DNA of 53,203 bases, taken from the NCBI GenBank assembly GCA_054661495.1, contig BAAFSQ010000048.1, positions 1-53,203 on the forward strand. The letters run 5' to 3'. The position numbers were made by a program, and so were the translations under genes. Position 1 is the stretch's first letter; each line of letters opens with the position of its first letter. The notes beneath the pieces were generated by a model, which was given only the letters and a program-made list of their open reading frames with translations, did not search any database and was not told the DNA's origin. This DNA comes from Zygophlyctis sp. KS116 (lineage: Eukaryota; Chytridiomycota). Shown piece by piece: positions 42,708 to 52,972 of this stretch.

Positions 42708-43383
42708 CTAGAAAATGAAAACTGTAGCCAAAGAAAGTAAAATCGATAAAAAAGGAGATACAGACTTTGAGCCTCCAGGAACAGGTTTACCGGCTTTTTT
42801 GCATTCAGATTTCATAGAATCAGTTGAATTTTTGAGCAAAGTTTTACTGCAAGTTGTAATTTTGTTTACGCTAATAGATCAGCATTAAAATGTGATTTAC
42901 CAGCCAGAAAACGCAGTATATCGGGGACATATACAATCAAATGAGCCACTAAAGGATGAGTTTTGTCCAAACGTCGGCTTTATATTGCATGGTTTGTAAA
43001 GAGTGTTATCTAAACAAGTGAGATGTTCTTTTTGACAAGGTAAACTGTCGCATACAGCTACTTCTAAATCGATTAATATATTAGAAATCTGTTTTGAGAC
43101 AGCATCATCGCATGCTGTAACTTTGGCAAGACTTGAGTCAATCAATCATGATAATTTACCAATCTTTGTATGTTTTTGCAGCTGGGCAGCTACATTCTTG
43201 TTGTTGAATTACATCCAAAATTGATGATCCAGATGTAACAGGTGTAGCTCGTAAAGAGCCGCACGTTTGATTTAGAGATAACGAATATGCATTCAGACAA
43301 GCAGTACGTCCTTGATTGCATTGATCTGATTGAGCAATTGTCTGATAAAGAAGCATGGCTGGAATGATGAGGATGGCAAACAT
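42708..43383 (-). CDS. Secreted GPI-anchored protein with two eight-cysteine CFEM-like modules
   Basis: The same three-exon plan as its paralogues. The signal peptide MFAILIIPAMLLYQTIAQ is nearly identical to that of the gene at 40634. Module 1 has QCNQGRTAC, then ECSC-x8-C-x6-C and VC. Module 2 has SLPCQKEHLTC, DCIC-x8-C-x6-C and EC. The last exon ends PFLSILLSLATVFIF, a GPI-type tail. Both introns (27 and 31 nt) split the sixth cysteine codon of a module. All 16 module cysteines are kept although the loops differ widely, which suggests a preserved disulfide fold with fast-changing surfaces. Confidence 0.84.
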
Positions 43384-43625
43384 AATAGCTAATTTGAAAG
43401 GGGGGATTAATCAATTTATTTTCCGAAATTACATCTTTCAATAAATTACATCACTTATCGTGACCATCAACTTAAATGTTTCCATCCAAGAGATCATATT
43501 GCACTGCATCATGCAGATGACACTCTACGTCACTAATCCATGTCCGAATTCAACTAAATCATAAAAGATTGAGATTTCCAGGAAAAGTTTCCAAATATCT
43601 TTTATTACAAATCAGACTTGGCAAG

Positions 43626-44253
43626 CTAAAAAATGAATACTGAAGCCAAATAAAGTGGAATCAGTAAACTAAGAGATACAGATTGTACACCACCATTTGC
43701 TTGTTTCGAAGAATTCTTGCACTGATTTGTAAAATCATTCACGAATGGATCTAGCTGATTCATCATTCCAGTTTTACAAGTTGTGATTTTTTTACGACTT
43801 TATATTAATTTTAAAGATAAATACCAATCATCAAATGCAGAATAGTTTGGACATGCACAATCCAATGAAGATTTCGAGTAGGTAGTTAATGAGAGATTGA
43901 ATTTACATGGCTTAAAGAGTATGTTATCAGCACAAGTAAACAAATCTTTCTGACAGGGCAAATTCATACAGGAACTATGTAAATTTGGCACCACCAAGGA
44001 ATTATTGCATCGTGGAGCTTTGATTATACTAGAATTAAAAAAAAAATATATATTACCAATCATCAAGTGTTTTTTGAGCTGTACATGCACAATCAAGTCC
44101 CTGAATTGATTTAGAAACATCACCTTCTTTAGGAGCAGGAGATAGACAAGAATTTAGAATTTTATCGAAATCTGTATAGCAAGTAGTACAAACTTGTGAC
44201 TGGGCGTATGCTTGAGATATAAGAAATACTGGGACAAATAAAACAGAAATCAT
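43626..44253 (-). CDS. Secreted GPI-anchored protein with two eight-cysteine CFEM-like modules (divergent)
   Basis: The most divergent intact paralogue in the group at 40-44 kb. The signal peptide is MISVLFVPVFLISQAYAQ. In module 1 the first two cysteines are only two residues apart (VCTTC), against six in other copies. The rest follows the family: DCAC-x8-C-x6-C and SC; then NLPCQKDLFTC, DCAC-x8-C-x6-C and QC. The end is SLSLLIPLYLASVFIF. Introns of about 27 nt again split the sixth cysteine codon of each module. Sixteen module cysteines are present. This gene ends the row of family members; a TTAAAC-rich gap separates it from RPL26. Confidence 0.82.
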
Positions 44254-44486
44254 TTATTTAAAAATAGTTTAAAAATAGACGCATGCGGCATTCTGAAACG
44301 CCAGACAAGTTCTAACCTTAGTTAAACCTTTAGTTAAACTATGGGGTAAACTATGGGGTAAACCTAGACATTCTAAACTCTTTCAGCTAATTCATATAGT
44401 AGGGCTCATTGTAGTATGAATAATTTTTAGGTGGCGTGAATTTCCTCTTGGGTCGAGGGTAATATTCAAGTTTTTTTTCTCAAGAA
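44254..44486. other. Divergent promoter gap with a short repeat
   Basis: Between the cysteine-rich gene (minus) and RPL26 (plus). It holds repeated TTAGTTAAAC and ACTATGGGGTAA strings near 44318-44365, then GGTGGCGTGAATT about 50 bp before RPL26, one of the GC-rich elements seen at other starts. Confidence 0.5.
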
Positions 44487-44875
44487 ATGGCGTCGCAAAG
44501 ATCAAAGTCTAGAAAAGCACATTTTACAGCTCCTTCTAATGTCAGAAGAAAGATCATGTCTTCTCCTCTCTCAAAGGAACTCAGAGAAAAGTACAAGGTC
44601 AGATCTATTCCTATTAGAAAAGAAGATGTTGTACAAGTCACTCGTGGTCTTCACAAGGGAAAAGAAGCAAAAGTAGTAACTGTTTACCGAAAGAAATATG
44701 TTATTTACTTGGAAAAATTAACTAGAGAAAAGGCTAATGGTAATTTATTTTATTTTTTTTAATTTTTTTAGGATCTTCTGTCCCTGTTCCTATTCATCCT
44801 TCTAATGTTGTTGTTACAACTCTTAAACTAGACAAGGATCGTAAAAATCTCTTGGAAAGAAAAGTAAAAAAATAA
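44487..44875 (+). CDS. RPL26: Cytosolic ribosomal protein uL24 (RPL26)
   Basis: Two exons joined across an intron of about 32 nt that is nearly all T and A. The frame opens [22 protein letters not shown] and includes the KOW region [23 protein letters not shown], then after the intron [31 protein letters not shown]. uL24 lies near the exit tunnel of the large subunit. The stop codon ends at 44875 and the stop of the convergent SGF29 gene begins at 44876, so the two coding regions abut with no spacer. Confidence 0.95.
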
Positions 44876-45454
44876 CTAGGATTGATTTAATACAAACTTC
44901 TTTTCTACTCTTCTCTCTAGTCCATGATCATCTTCAAAGAGAAGAATATAGTTTAAAGGTTCTATTCTAGAAACTGTAGCATTGTAAAAACAAGATGATC
45001 CAGGAAATAGAGCTAATACTTGAGATCCAATAGTAAATTCTATAGGTTCTGATGATAATTTTATAATATCTATAGGATCTGAAATGTATTCCTTTGAGTC
45101 TTCAGCATCAATTATAGAATATTTTTGTAAATTTGGTAAATATTTTCCAACAATTGCCAAAATCCATACTTTTTCGTGTTTTACTATAACTGAATCTCCA
45201 GATTGTAAATCTATTTTTTTTAATTTCTTATTGCTAGATTCTAGCTCTAAATTTTTTCTTTTTTTTTGAGATTCCATTGATAGAATTTGTAGAATTGCAG
45301 ACTTGTGAGAGACAAGTGCTTCAATGACTCTAGGATACAGTTCTTGAATAGATTCAGTGTCTGGATTAGGAGAGTCTCTTAAAGATGAGTGAAGACTATC
45401 TAGTCTCAAGTATAAATTTCTATTTCCAGTTTTAATTTGTGATAGATTTTCCAT
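44876..45454 (-). CDS. SGF29: SGF29-like tandem Tudor subunit of SAGA
   Basis: A single-exon gene of 192 residues. The N-terminal half is helical (MENLSQIKTGNRNLYLRLDS) and the C-terminal half is a tandem Tudor domain: GDSVIVKHEKVWILAIVGKYLP, YSIIDAEDSKEYISD, then FTIGSQVLALFPGSSCFYNATV and YILLFEDDHG. The FPGSSCFYNATV and FEDD strings match the aromatic pocket that reads H3K4me3 in Sgf29. SGF29 is a chromatin-reading subunit of the SAGA acetyltransferase module. It is shorter than the yeast protein but complete in domains. Confidence 0.87.
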   Translation of the reverse strand: MENLSQIKTGNRNLYLRLDSLHSSLRDSPNPDTESIQELYPRVIEALVSHKSAILQILSMESQKKRKNLELESSNKKLKKIDLQSGDSVIVKHEKVWILAIVGKYLPNLQKYSIIDAEDSKEYISDPIDIIKLSSEPIEFTIGSQVLALFPGSSCFYNATVSRIEPLNYILLFEDDHGLERRVEKKFVLNQS

Positions 45455-45582
45455 TGATTACAGAGAGACTACAAATAGCACTAGAAATTGACTAGTGCAA
45501 TGGATTTTTATAATGTTATTAAATTCTAATAACATGTGGAATTATATGCATATAAGAGTTTTATTAGGTCTGAGGGTTTAGC

Positions 45583-47501
45583 ATGGAAAGCAAAGGGCAA
45601 ATTGTGCAAGAGTTGGTACTTGCTGCACAGAATGGGAATTTATCATTTATAAAAAAGGCTTATGAAGAGGATGCATTGGTTTTATCAAGTGTTGATAATG
45701 ATAATTGTAGTTTATTGCATTGGGCAGCAATTGTATTTTAAAGTTTTAATAGGTTTTAGAATAATCACTTGTCAATTGTGCAATTCTTGCTAGATAATGG
45801 GGTTGAGCCGGATGTTGTCGGTGGGAGTTTGAATGCGACGCCGTTACAATGGAGTGCAAGGTTTGAATTTCTTGATAATGGGTAGAGAAGGACATTTGCA
45901 GATTGTAGATGTTTTAGTTGATTATGGGGCTAATATACATTTTTTTGATTCTCAAGGGTATAATTCACTGCATTTGGCGGTTCATGGAAAACAATCAAAT
46001 ATGTTGCTATTGCTTTTAGCTCTGAATGGGAATATAGATTCTAGGGATTCTTTTGGAAGGACTCCGTTAATGTGGGCAGCTTACTCGGATGGTCATGATG
46101 ATTTGATTACAGTATTGTTGGGTTGGGGTGCAAATACTGATTTAAGAGATGTTACTGGATATACGGCTCTTCATTGGGCGGTTGTTTCTTCAAATTTTTA
46201 TCATGGTAAACGGCTCATAGAAGCAAATGCAAATCAAGATATTCTAGATGAGAAAAATAAAACTGCTAGAGATTGGGCGGTTGAAAGGAAATGGACAAGG
46301 CAGTATGATGAAATGATTGTTTCTACTAAAGCAAGTTGGTTTACAAAGAAACAGGGAGATTTGATAATGTATGGGATTCCAATGGTTGTACTTCCAGTTT
46401 ACTTTTATATTTTTGCATACAAATCGATATATTTTTCACTGCCAGTTATACTAGTGTCGGGATTCGCTATAAGTAGATTTATAGAGATCATATTAGCAAA
46501 TAAGGATTCAATGAAACTTATGAATAGTCCAATAATGGCTTCAGTTTTACAATCATCAATGCTTTGGGCATTTGTAAAGTGGGTTTGGATTTTTACATGT
46601 ATTTAAAGATTTTCTAATTTATAGACACGCCATATCTAATATTTTGGCATAGTTTTTTTCTTATTGTATTTATTGTTTGTGTGTATACGCTTTATAAGGT
46701 TATAAATACTGATCCTGGGTTTATTCCTAAAGAAAATGATGCAGGTATTCGTTCAGAGGTATTTTGAAAGTTTTATTAAAAATTAGGAGATTCTTTGTTT
46801 AGTTCGTTCTGGAAAACTCTCTTCTAGAACATATTGCATAACATGTTTATCAAGGAAACCAATTCGTAGTAAACATTGTAAACTGTGTAATAAATGTGTA
46901 GCTAGATTCGATCATCATTGTCCTTGGGTATATAATGTAAGAACTTTTTAATTGCTTATCAATAGTGTGTCGGTGCTGGTAATCACAAGTATTTTGTTCT
47001 ATTTCTTGCTGCGATTACAGCTGAATCTGTGGCCACTTTTCAAATTTTTTCAGCTTGTATTTTATTTAATTGATTTTAATTGACATAGATATGTATATGG
47101 AAGCACCCAAGAATATTTCCATTAATCCAGACTGTATGCTTTTGACTAGACTTTGTGAATTTTTTGAATTTGATGGATGGGCAATCGTTATTATGCTCTG
47201 GACAAGTTTTGCAGGATTTTTAACATTCTTTTTATTAGTATCACACATATACATGATTGCTACTAATATGACGACAAACGAAATGTCTAATTTCTGGAGA
47301 TATGACTATCTTGTTCGTGATGGCGATATGACTAAACCTTCTTATAATCGAGAATTCTTTAATCCATTTGATTATGGACCTTTGGATAATATATATACCT
47401 TTTGGAATGAATCAAAAAATATTTGGATAGATATGATGGAAGTGCCGGAAAGACGCCAAAAGTCATTGTGGGTCAAGGATAAAGAGTATAGTATTGTTTA
47501 A
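45583..47501 (+). CDS. AKR1: AKR1-type ankyrin-repeat DHHC palmitoyltransferase
   Basis: At least seven exons with introns of 24-32 nt. The N-terminal half carries ankyrin repeats ([69 protein letters not shown]). Two to three membrane segments follow, then the cysteine-rich catalytic domain [18 protein letters not shown] with DHHC in [19 protein letters not shown], then the last membrane helices. Many Akr1 proteins have DHYC; here the canonical DHHC is kept. The enzyme attaches palmitate to proteins at the Golgi or endosomes. The C-terminus ends in a soluble tail after the DxxE-like region [10 protein letters not shown]. Confidence 0.9.
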
Positions 47502-47582
47502 GTTTTGCTTTATAGAGCTTGGCCTAGATAATAAACTATTTTATAAAGCAGAGTAGACTAAAGATGTTTATTATTGAATTTT

Positions 47583-48611
47583 TCAAACTTTGGAAATATT
47601 AGAACTTCCAACCAAGATTGATCTTATCGGAGCCTTTAAATTGACCTTTGGTTGAGCTGAAGATGGCAGAGAAATACTAACTTTCTTATTGAAAAGCTTG
47701 ACTTGCTTGATTGAAGATGACCACTTTACAGACTTTTTCTCTGAAATTTTCTCTAAAATCTTGCTCTTCTTCAAGTCTTGTTTAACAGTATCTTTTCCCA
47801 TTGATTTTCTTTTTTTTAAAATCTTTAATTTTCTTTGAGTTTCTTTGCATTCAAAAATCAATTTTCCCTTTAAAACCAAATCTTTTAAACTTTTTGCATC
47901 CAAGACTTTAGTTTCAGTAGAAATTTTTTCTAAATTTTGCAAAATAAGTTGCAGTTCAAACTTTGCTACAAATTTTAAAAAATTTGAAATATACCTTTGA
48001 ATATCTTTTCAAAAACTTCCAATAGTCTATTATATAGTACAAGATCTTTTGTAGAAAACATCCCATAATACATTTCAATCCATGCTACATCATAATTTTC
48101 AACATGAATCATTTCTTCAACAAATGCTTCTGTACTATGATAAAGTAACCCTAGAGGTAGCTTTGGGTTTGAGTTGTCAAAGAATCCTTGTCTTAAAAGA
48201 CTAGAGAAACCTGAAACTAACCCTGGTTCTTTTGCAGAAATAGTTAGTATTTCCTTAAAAATTTGTCTAGAGAGAGAATAAAACTTGTCTAGTCTTCTAG
48301 AATCTATTCCATTCCATTCTCTTGCCAAAGTTTGAAAATAACCTTTTAAAAATGCAAAAATTTTGAGAGAATCCTTTAATTTCCAAATCAATTTAGAAAT
48401 TTTTTTAGCCAATTCCAATTGAATTTTAGACTTGTCCGACATCCAATAACCTATTACAGTTTAAAATATAAAAATTACAATAATATAATCCTTTCCACAA
48501 CTTTAACCACTCCAACTCTTGTAAATCATTTGTAGAGATATAATTAGCCAATGCTTCTAGTGCTTGATCTCTAACCTTTTTGTCTGCATGAGCCAATAAA
48601 CTCCCAAACAT
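47583..48611 (-). CDS. RRP1: RRP1/Nop52 rRNA-processing protein
   Basis: Three exons. The start MFGSLLAHADKKVRDQALEAL is followed by LEWLKLWKGLYYC and, across an intron of about 28 nt, YWMSDKSKIQLELAKKISKL. These match the Nop52 domain (KGLFYCMWMSDKPLxQxELA). Then REWNGIDSRRLDKFYSLSRQIFKE and PLGLLYHSTEAFVEEM follow. The last exon is basic with repeated KK and ends SILVGSSNISKV. Rrp1 acts in the nucleolus in the processing of 27S rRNA to 25S. The gene start lies only 32 bp from that of the divergent ZMAT2/SNU23 gene. Confidence 0.88.
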
Positions 48612-48643
48612 TTTTCAATACACTAACCCTTGTCATTTAAAAA
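48612..48643. promoter_or_regulatory. 32-bp bidirectional intergenic region (RRP1 / SNU23)
   Basis: Two divergent start codons are separated by only 32 bp of AT-rich DNA. Both genes act in RNA processing, so a shared promoter would fit, but no specific motif is visible. Confidence 0.45.
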
Positions 48644-49198
48644 ATGTCGTTTTATGGCACAGAGTCTGATGTTGTCCGTAAAAGATTTACTCCTCAGAGT
48701 ACTACAAGTACAACAACAACTACTCAAAGTACTAGACAAGAAGTAAAATTAGCCTCTGAAAAAAGAGAATTACTAGACTTGAAAACTCAAGTTAATACTG
48801 TAAAAGTTGTAGATTCCACAGAAAATTCAGGATTTTATTGTTCTGCTTGTAAAATTACACTTAAAGACTCTTCTTCTTATTTGGATCATGTTAATTCTAG
48901 AGCACATGCTAGGAATTTAGGACTAGAAATGAGAGTAGAAAAGGCAACTTTAGAAAAAGTACAAGCTAGAATTGAATATCATAAAAAGAAACTAAAAGAA
49001 CCAAGAAAAGAGTCTACAGAAATCATTCAAGAAAAGAGAAAATTACAAGTAGAATTAGATTTACAAAAGAAACAAGAGAGAAAAAGTAGAAAACTTAAGA
49101 GTCTTGTCAAGAGTCTTCCTAAGAGTGAAGAGGAAGTTACTCTCGATCCACTCCTAATAATAATGGGATTCTCAGATTTCAATTCTTCAAAGAAATAA
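48644..49198 (+). CDS. SNU23: SNU23/ZMAT2 spliceosomal zinc-finger protein
   Basis: A single-exon gene of 184 residues. The U1-type C2H2 finger GFYCSACKITLKDSSSYLDHVNSRAHARNLGLEMRVE is the signature of ZMAT2/Snu23, followed by the conserved TLEKVQARIEYHKKK and a long lysine-rich helix. The C-terminal EEEVTLDPLLIIMGFSDFNSSKK matches the family's DPDMAAMMGFxGFGSxKK end. Snu23 joins the U4/U6.U5 tri-snRNP and the pre-catalytic B complex at the 5' splice site. An intact B-complex factor is of interest in a genome with such short introns. Confidence 0.92.
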   Translation: MSFYGTESDVVRKRFTPQSTTSTTTTTQSTRQEVKLASEKRELLDLKTQVNTVKVVDSTENSGFYCSACKITLKDSSSYLDHVNSRAHARNLGLEMRVEKATLEKVQARIEYHKKKLKEPRKESTEIIQEKRKLQVELDLQKKQERKSRKLKSLVKSLPKSEEEVTLDPLLIIMGFSDFNSSKK

Positions 49199-49210
49199 TT
49201 CTTTTTTATT

Positions 49211-49567
49211 TTAAATTCTAGATGGATAAAGCATCTATAATATTTAAACAAAAAAACTTACAATACGAACAGCAGATCCAAAAGATTTTGGTGGTAGATT
49301 AGAAGTGAATTTAGCTCTAACAGCTCCAGAATTTCCATGCGTTCTAGTAATACGACCCCAAATAGCTCTAGTTTTAGATCCCTTGATTGCTCTCTTGGCA
49401 GAATAAACATACGCCACTCTTTTTCCTAGATAGAATTCTGCATCAGATGGAACTCGAACTCCTTCAATCTGCAAGAGAGATGTGTTTTCATTTACATTTC
49501 TCTTTGCTCTCTGAAAACCAGTAATGACTCCTTTAGCATAGAGACGATGTGGTCGAGTTTCTGTCAT
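49211..49567 (-). CDS. RPL33: Cytosolic ribosomal protein eL33 (RPL33/L35Ae)
   Basis: Exon 1 encodes [24 protein letters not shown] and continues with [45 protein letters not shown] and [13 protein letters not shown] 28-nt intron then joins the last exon MLYPSRI. These are the L35Ae signatures and the expected C-terminus VRVMLYPSRI. The last exon is too small to be found as an ORF. The stop lies 12 bp from that of the convergent SNU23 gene. Confidence 0.95.
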
Positions 49568-49670
49568 TTTTTTAACGTTGACCTAGGACTAGTAAAATTA
49601 CAGAATTCCGCAGGCATCCAACCTACTTTGAATTACTGCAAAAGACCTAGAAGTAAGACCTACTGACAAG

Positions 49671-50737
49671 ATGAGTTTAACGAATAATCTAGTGTTGGAC
49701 ACTCTAGGGGCAAGAGGTTTAGACTCTTCAGTCTACAATTATAAACAGCTTGAAAGATTGGGGGAGGGGACGTATGGTGTGGTGTACAAGGCTACAGAGA
49801 ATAATGTTGATTTTGTTGCATTAAAGAAATTAAGAATTGATTCGGAGGATTCGGACGGGTTTCCTCTTTCAGCTCAAAGAGAAATTTCTATACTTGGCAG
49901 ATTGGATCATGAGAATATTGTAAAGGTTTTAAAAGTAGTCGTTGGAAGAAAATTAACAGATGTTTTTCTGGTTATGGAATATTGTCATTATGATTTGGCT
50001 TATTTAATGGATAATGTAATCTCTAAAAAAGGTTATTCTATTCCACAAGTAAAATGTTTAATGATTCAATTATTGCAAGGGATTTATTATTTACATTCAA
50101 AGTATATTATACATCGTGATTTGAAATTATCAAACTTGTTATTGACAAGTGATGGGATTCTAAAAATTGGTATTTTTTTTTAAATTTAGAATTAGCTGAT
50201 TTTGGTTTAGCAAGGCATTATGCAAAGCCTTTTACTAAAATGACTCCAAATGTGGTTACATTATGGTATAGAGCTCCAGAACTAATACTGGGAGCAGATG
50301 AATATTCTACTGCTGTAGATATATGGTCGGCAGGATGTATTTTTGGAGAATTTTTACAATCTAATCCTTTATTACCAGGTGAAACGGAATCTCATCAACT
50401 TTTACTCATTCATGATCTTTTAGGATCTCCAAATCAAAAAGTATGGGCTGAAATGTCTAATCTACCATTTGCACATTTATTTTCTTTTAAAGAAAAGACT
50501 CAGGATTTAGACAAGAGATTTTCATTCTGTTCAGATGCTGGTATAAGATTAATAACTAGACTTTTAAGATGGTGTCCTGAATATAGGCCAACAGCTTTAG
50601 ATGCTTTAGAATCATCATTTTTAAGGGAATCTCCAAAGGCTTGTTCACCGATTTTACTTTGTACTCCCTCGACAACAATTCAAAGGAATGATTCTGAAAT
50701 TAATAGAGGAAAGAGACCAAGAGTAGAAAAAATTTAA
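49671..50737 (+). CDS. CDK10: CDK10-like cyclin-dependent kinase
   Basis: Two exons joined across a 26-nt intron that restores ILKI-ADFGLARHY. The kinase has the ATP loop GEGTYGVVYKA, lysine in FVALKKLRID, LKVVVGRKLTDVFLVMEYC, catalytic HRDLKLSNLL, DFG in ADFGLA, MTPNVVTLWYRAPELIL and GETESHQLLLIHDLLGSP. VVVG and MTP-x-VVTLWYRAPE favour CDK10 over CDK11, though the two are close. CDK10 with cyclin M phosphorylates ETS-type factors in animals and has been linked to ciliogenesis. The helix after the glycine loop reads DGFPLSAQREI, in place of the usual PISxLRE. The C-terminus is short and basic (GKRPRVEKI). Confidence 0.87.
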
Positions 50738-50816
50738 AATCCGTGGGGGCGGAGATTGAAGAATTCGCGTCAGATTGCATGGGACTACTATTCGGCCGGT
50801 TGTTTAATAGCGCGAA

Positions 50817-52972
50817 ATGGAGTTTAGAAGACGTGACCGTTTAGCTTCCATTGTCCATGAGGCTTCTCAAATGGATTTAAGGGATTTTGATAGGCCAGAC
50901 TGGAACACATTTTACATTCCTGAAAATACTTCATTAAAAACATCTATAAAGAAAATCCTCTTGGATTTTTTCTTTAGTCCACTAATAAATCAGTTTTCAG
51001 ACTACTCTTGGTCAGATTTCACCCTTGATTTCTTGGCGGCAATCACAAATGTCTGTACAATTATTCCTTCGGCAATTTCATACGCATCAACTCTTGCATT
51101 CGCCTCTAATAGGGCAGGACTAGCCAGCTGTGCTATTCCTCCAATTATATATACATTTTTTGGAACATCTAGGCATTTAAGCATTGGACCATCTGTTTTA
51201 ACATCCATCATTACTGGATCAATTGTTCAAAACACAATGAGAGACTTTAATATGAGCGCTTATATTCTTCAAGGAAATTTGTCATTTTATACAGGAATTG
51301 TTTGCATTGTATTATCCATATTCCAAGCTGGATTTCTGGATAATATCATTTCTGGATATCTTTTGTCTGGATTTATTTCATGTATTGCTATTATGCTAAT
51401 TACAAATCAAATTCCTCTAATTTTAGGAATTCCAATGCAACTTGCTGCCGATGAGCCTATATATATGAAGATCTATAATATTAGTATCAACATTCTAAGC
51501 GCCAATAGCAATTCTTTAGCTTTGGGCCTTGGTTCAATCATTTTTCTTTTCTTTAGTCATTATTTCATTGCTTTTGTAAGCAGAAAAGGATATGAATGGG
51601 TTCATAGAATTCCTATTGTATTTGTGCTTATATTGTTGACATCAATATTGTCATTTGCTTTCGATCTAAAATCACATGTAAGTGCTTTATATTTTAATTC
51701 AAGGGAATTCAACACTTAGACACCACATCTGATATGCGACTGAATGATCCTTCGTTGATATTTTTATCTCATTCGCATCATCTTGAAATGATCAAATCAG
51801 TTTTACTTCTCACTATAGTCGGCTATGTTGAAATGCAGTCTGTTTCGAGGTCTAACTCACTTCAAACTGGCCATCCTGTAAATGGTAATCGTGAGTTTTT
51901 TGCAATAGGGATGTCTAATCTTGTTAATTCTTTTTTTGGAGGATATGTTACTTTTGCTTCCACGACGAGAAGTAAGACATTGCTGATAAATGGCTCAAAA
52001 ACCAAAATGGTAAATCTTATATCGGGGATTTTGTCAATTATTATAGTTTATACTCTTCATAGCGGTTTGCAATATATTCCTCGCCCTGTATTAGGCGCTA
52101 TTGTAATTAAATCTGCATGTGTCTTATTCCCTGCAAAGGACATCGCATTCATCTTTAAAATTCACGCCTGGGAAGACCTCTCTCTATTTTTGATCAGCTT
52201 CTTAATAACTTTCTGCACTTCAATTTTTGAAGGGATTATATTTTCTTTGGCTATAGCTATCCTTGTGATTATCAAAAAAGTTTCGTTTGTCAGCTTATCC
52301 ATTTTAGGTCGATCCAAGGATAGAACTCCAGGAGGAGCACTAGGTGTAAGTTATGTGGACATTAAAGATCACCCGAATTCTGAAATAATTGCTGGATTAA
52401 TGATTGTATCTGTAAAAGGACCCTTTCTTTTTTACAATTGTTCTTCGTTCCCATATATACTCAAGCAACTGATGAAGGCGGATGTACAGCTAAAAATTGA
52501 TCTTGAGAAGGATCTGGATATAGCAGGCTCATCTCAGACGATGAATAATGTTGGATTTGATGAACCCTCGGATATTTCTGAAAATAACTTTACAATCAGA
52601 TCTCATCGCCTTCTGGAACGAATAGTCCAAGAAGTTAGACGGTTGGAAAATATCGCTACAGCAAATGTCAATACCCATCCATATATACTGATCATTGATT
52701 TTTCAAAGTGTGCTGAAATAGATACATCTGCATTGCTGGTGCTTGTACACGTTATTCGCTCGGAAAAGTCTTATGAAACTAGGTAAACGTTTTTCTTTTA
52801 ATACTGAAGAGTTGTATTTACTGGCATTCATGATAATCACAGATATAAATTTTTGAAAGCATCAATTATAGATATGGTCAAAGAAGAAAATATTTTTTCC
52901 ACTGTTGATGAGGCTATAGAGCGTATTCAATCTCGCAGTTTGCCTTCAACAGGCGATCTGGACATTGTATAA
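50817..52972 (+). CDS. SulP/SLC26 anion transporter with STAS domain
   Basis: Three exons: the second begins GIQHLDTTSDMRLND after an intron of about 26 nt, and the third (VVFTGIHDNHRYKFLKASIID) is short and ends at 52972. About 10-14 membrane segments run from AAITNVCTIIPSAISYASTL to SLAIAILVIIK. SulP signatures include SIGPSVLTSIITG, NREFFAIGMSNLVNSFFGG and PRPVLGAIVIKSACVLF. The C-terminal STAS domain has the strand ILIIDFSKCAEIDTSALLVLV, the conserved DxSxxxxIDxS region. The family carries sulfate or other anions; the substrate cannot be told. A long acidic insert lies inside the STAS domain, as in eukaryotic SLC26. The 3' end overlaps the neighbouring minus-strand fragment. Confidence 0.91.
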
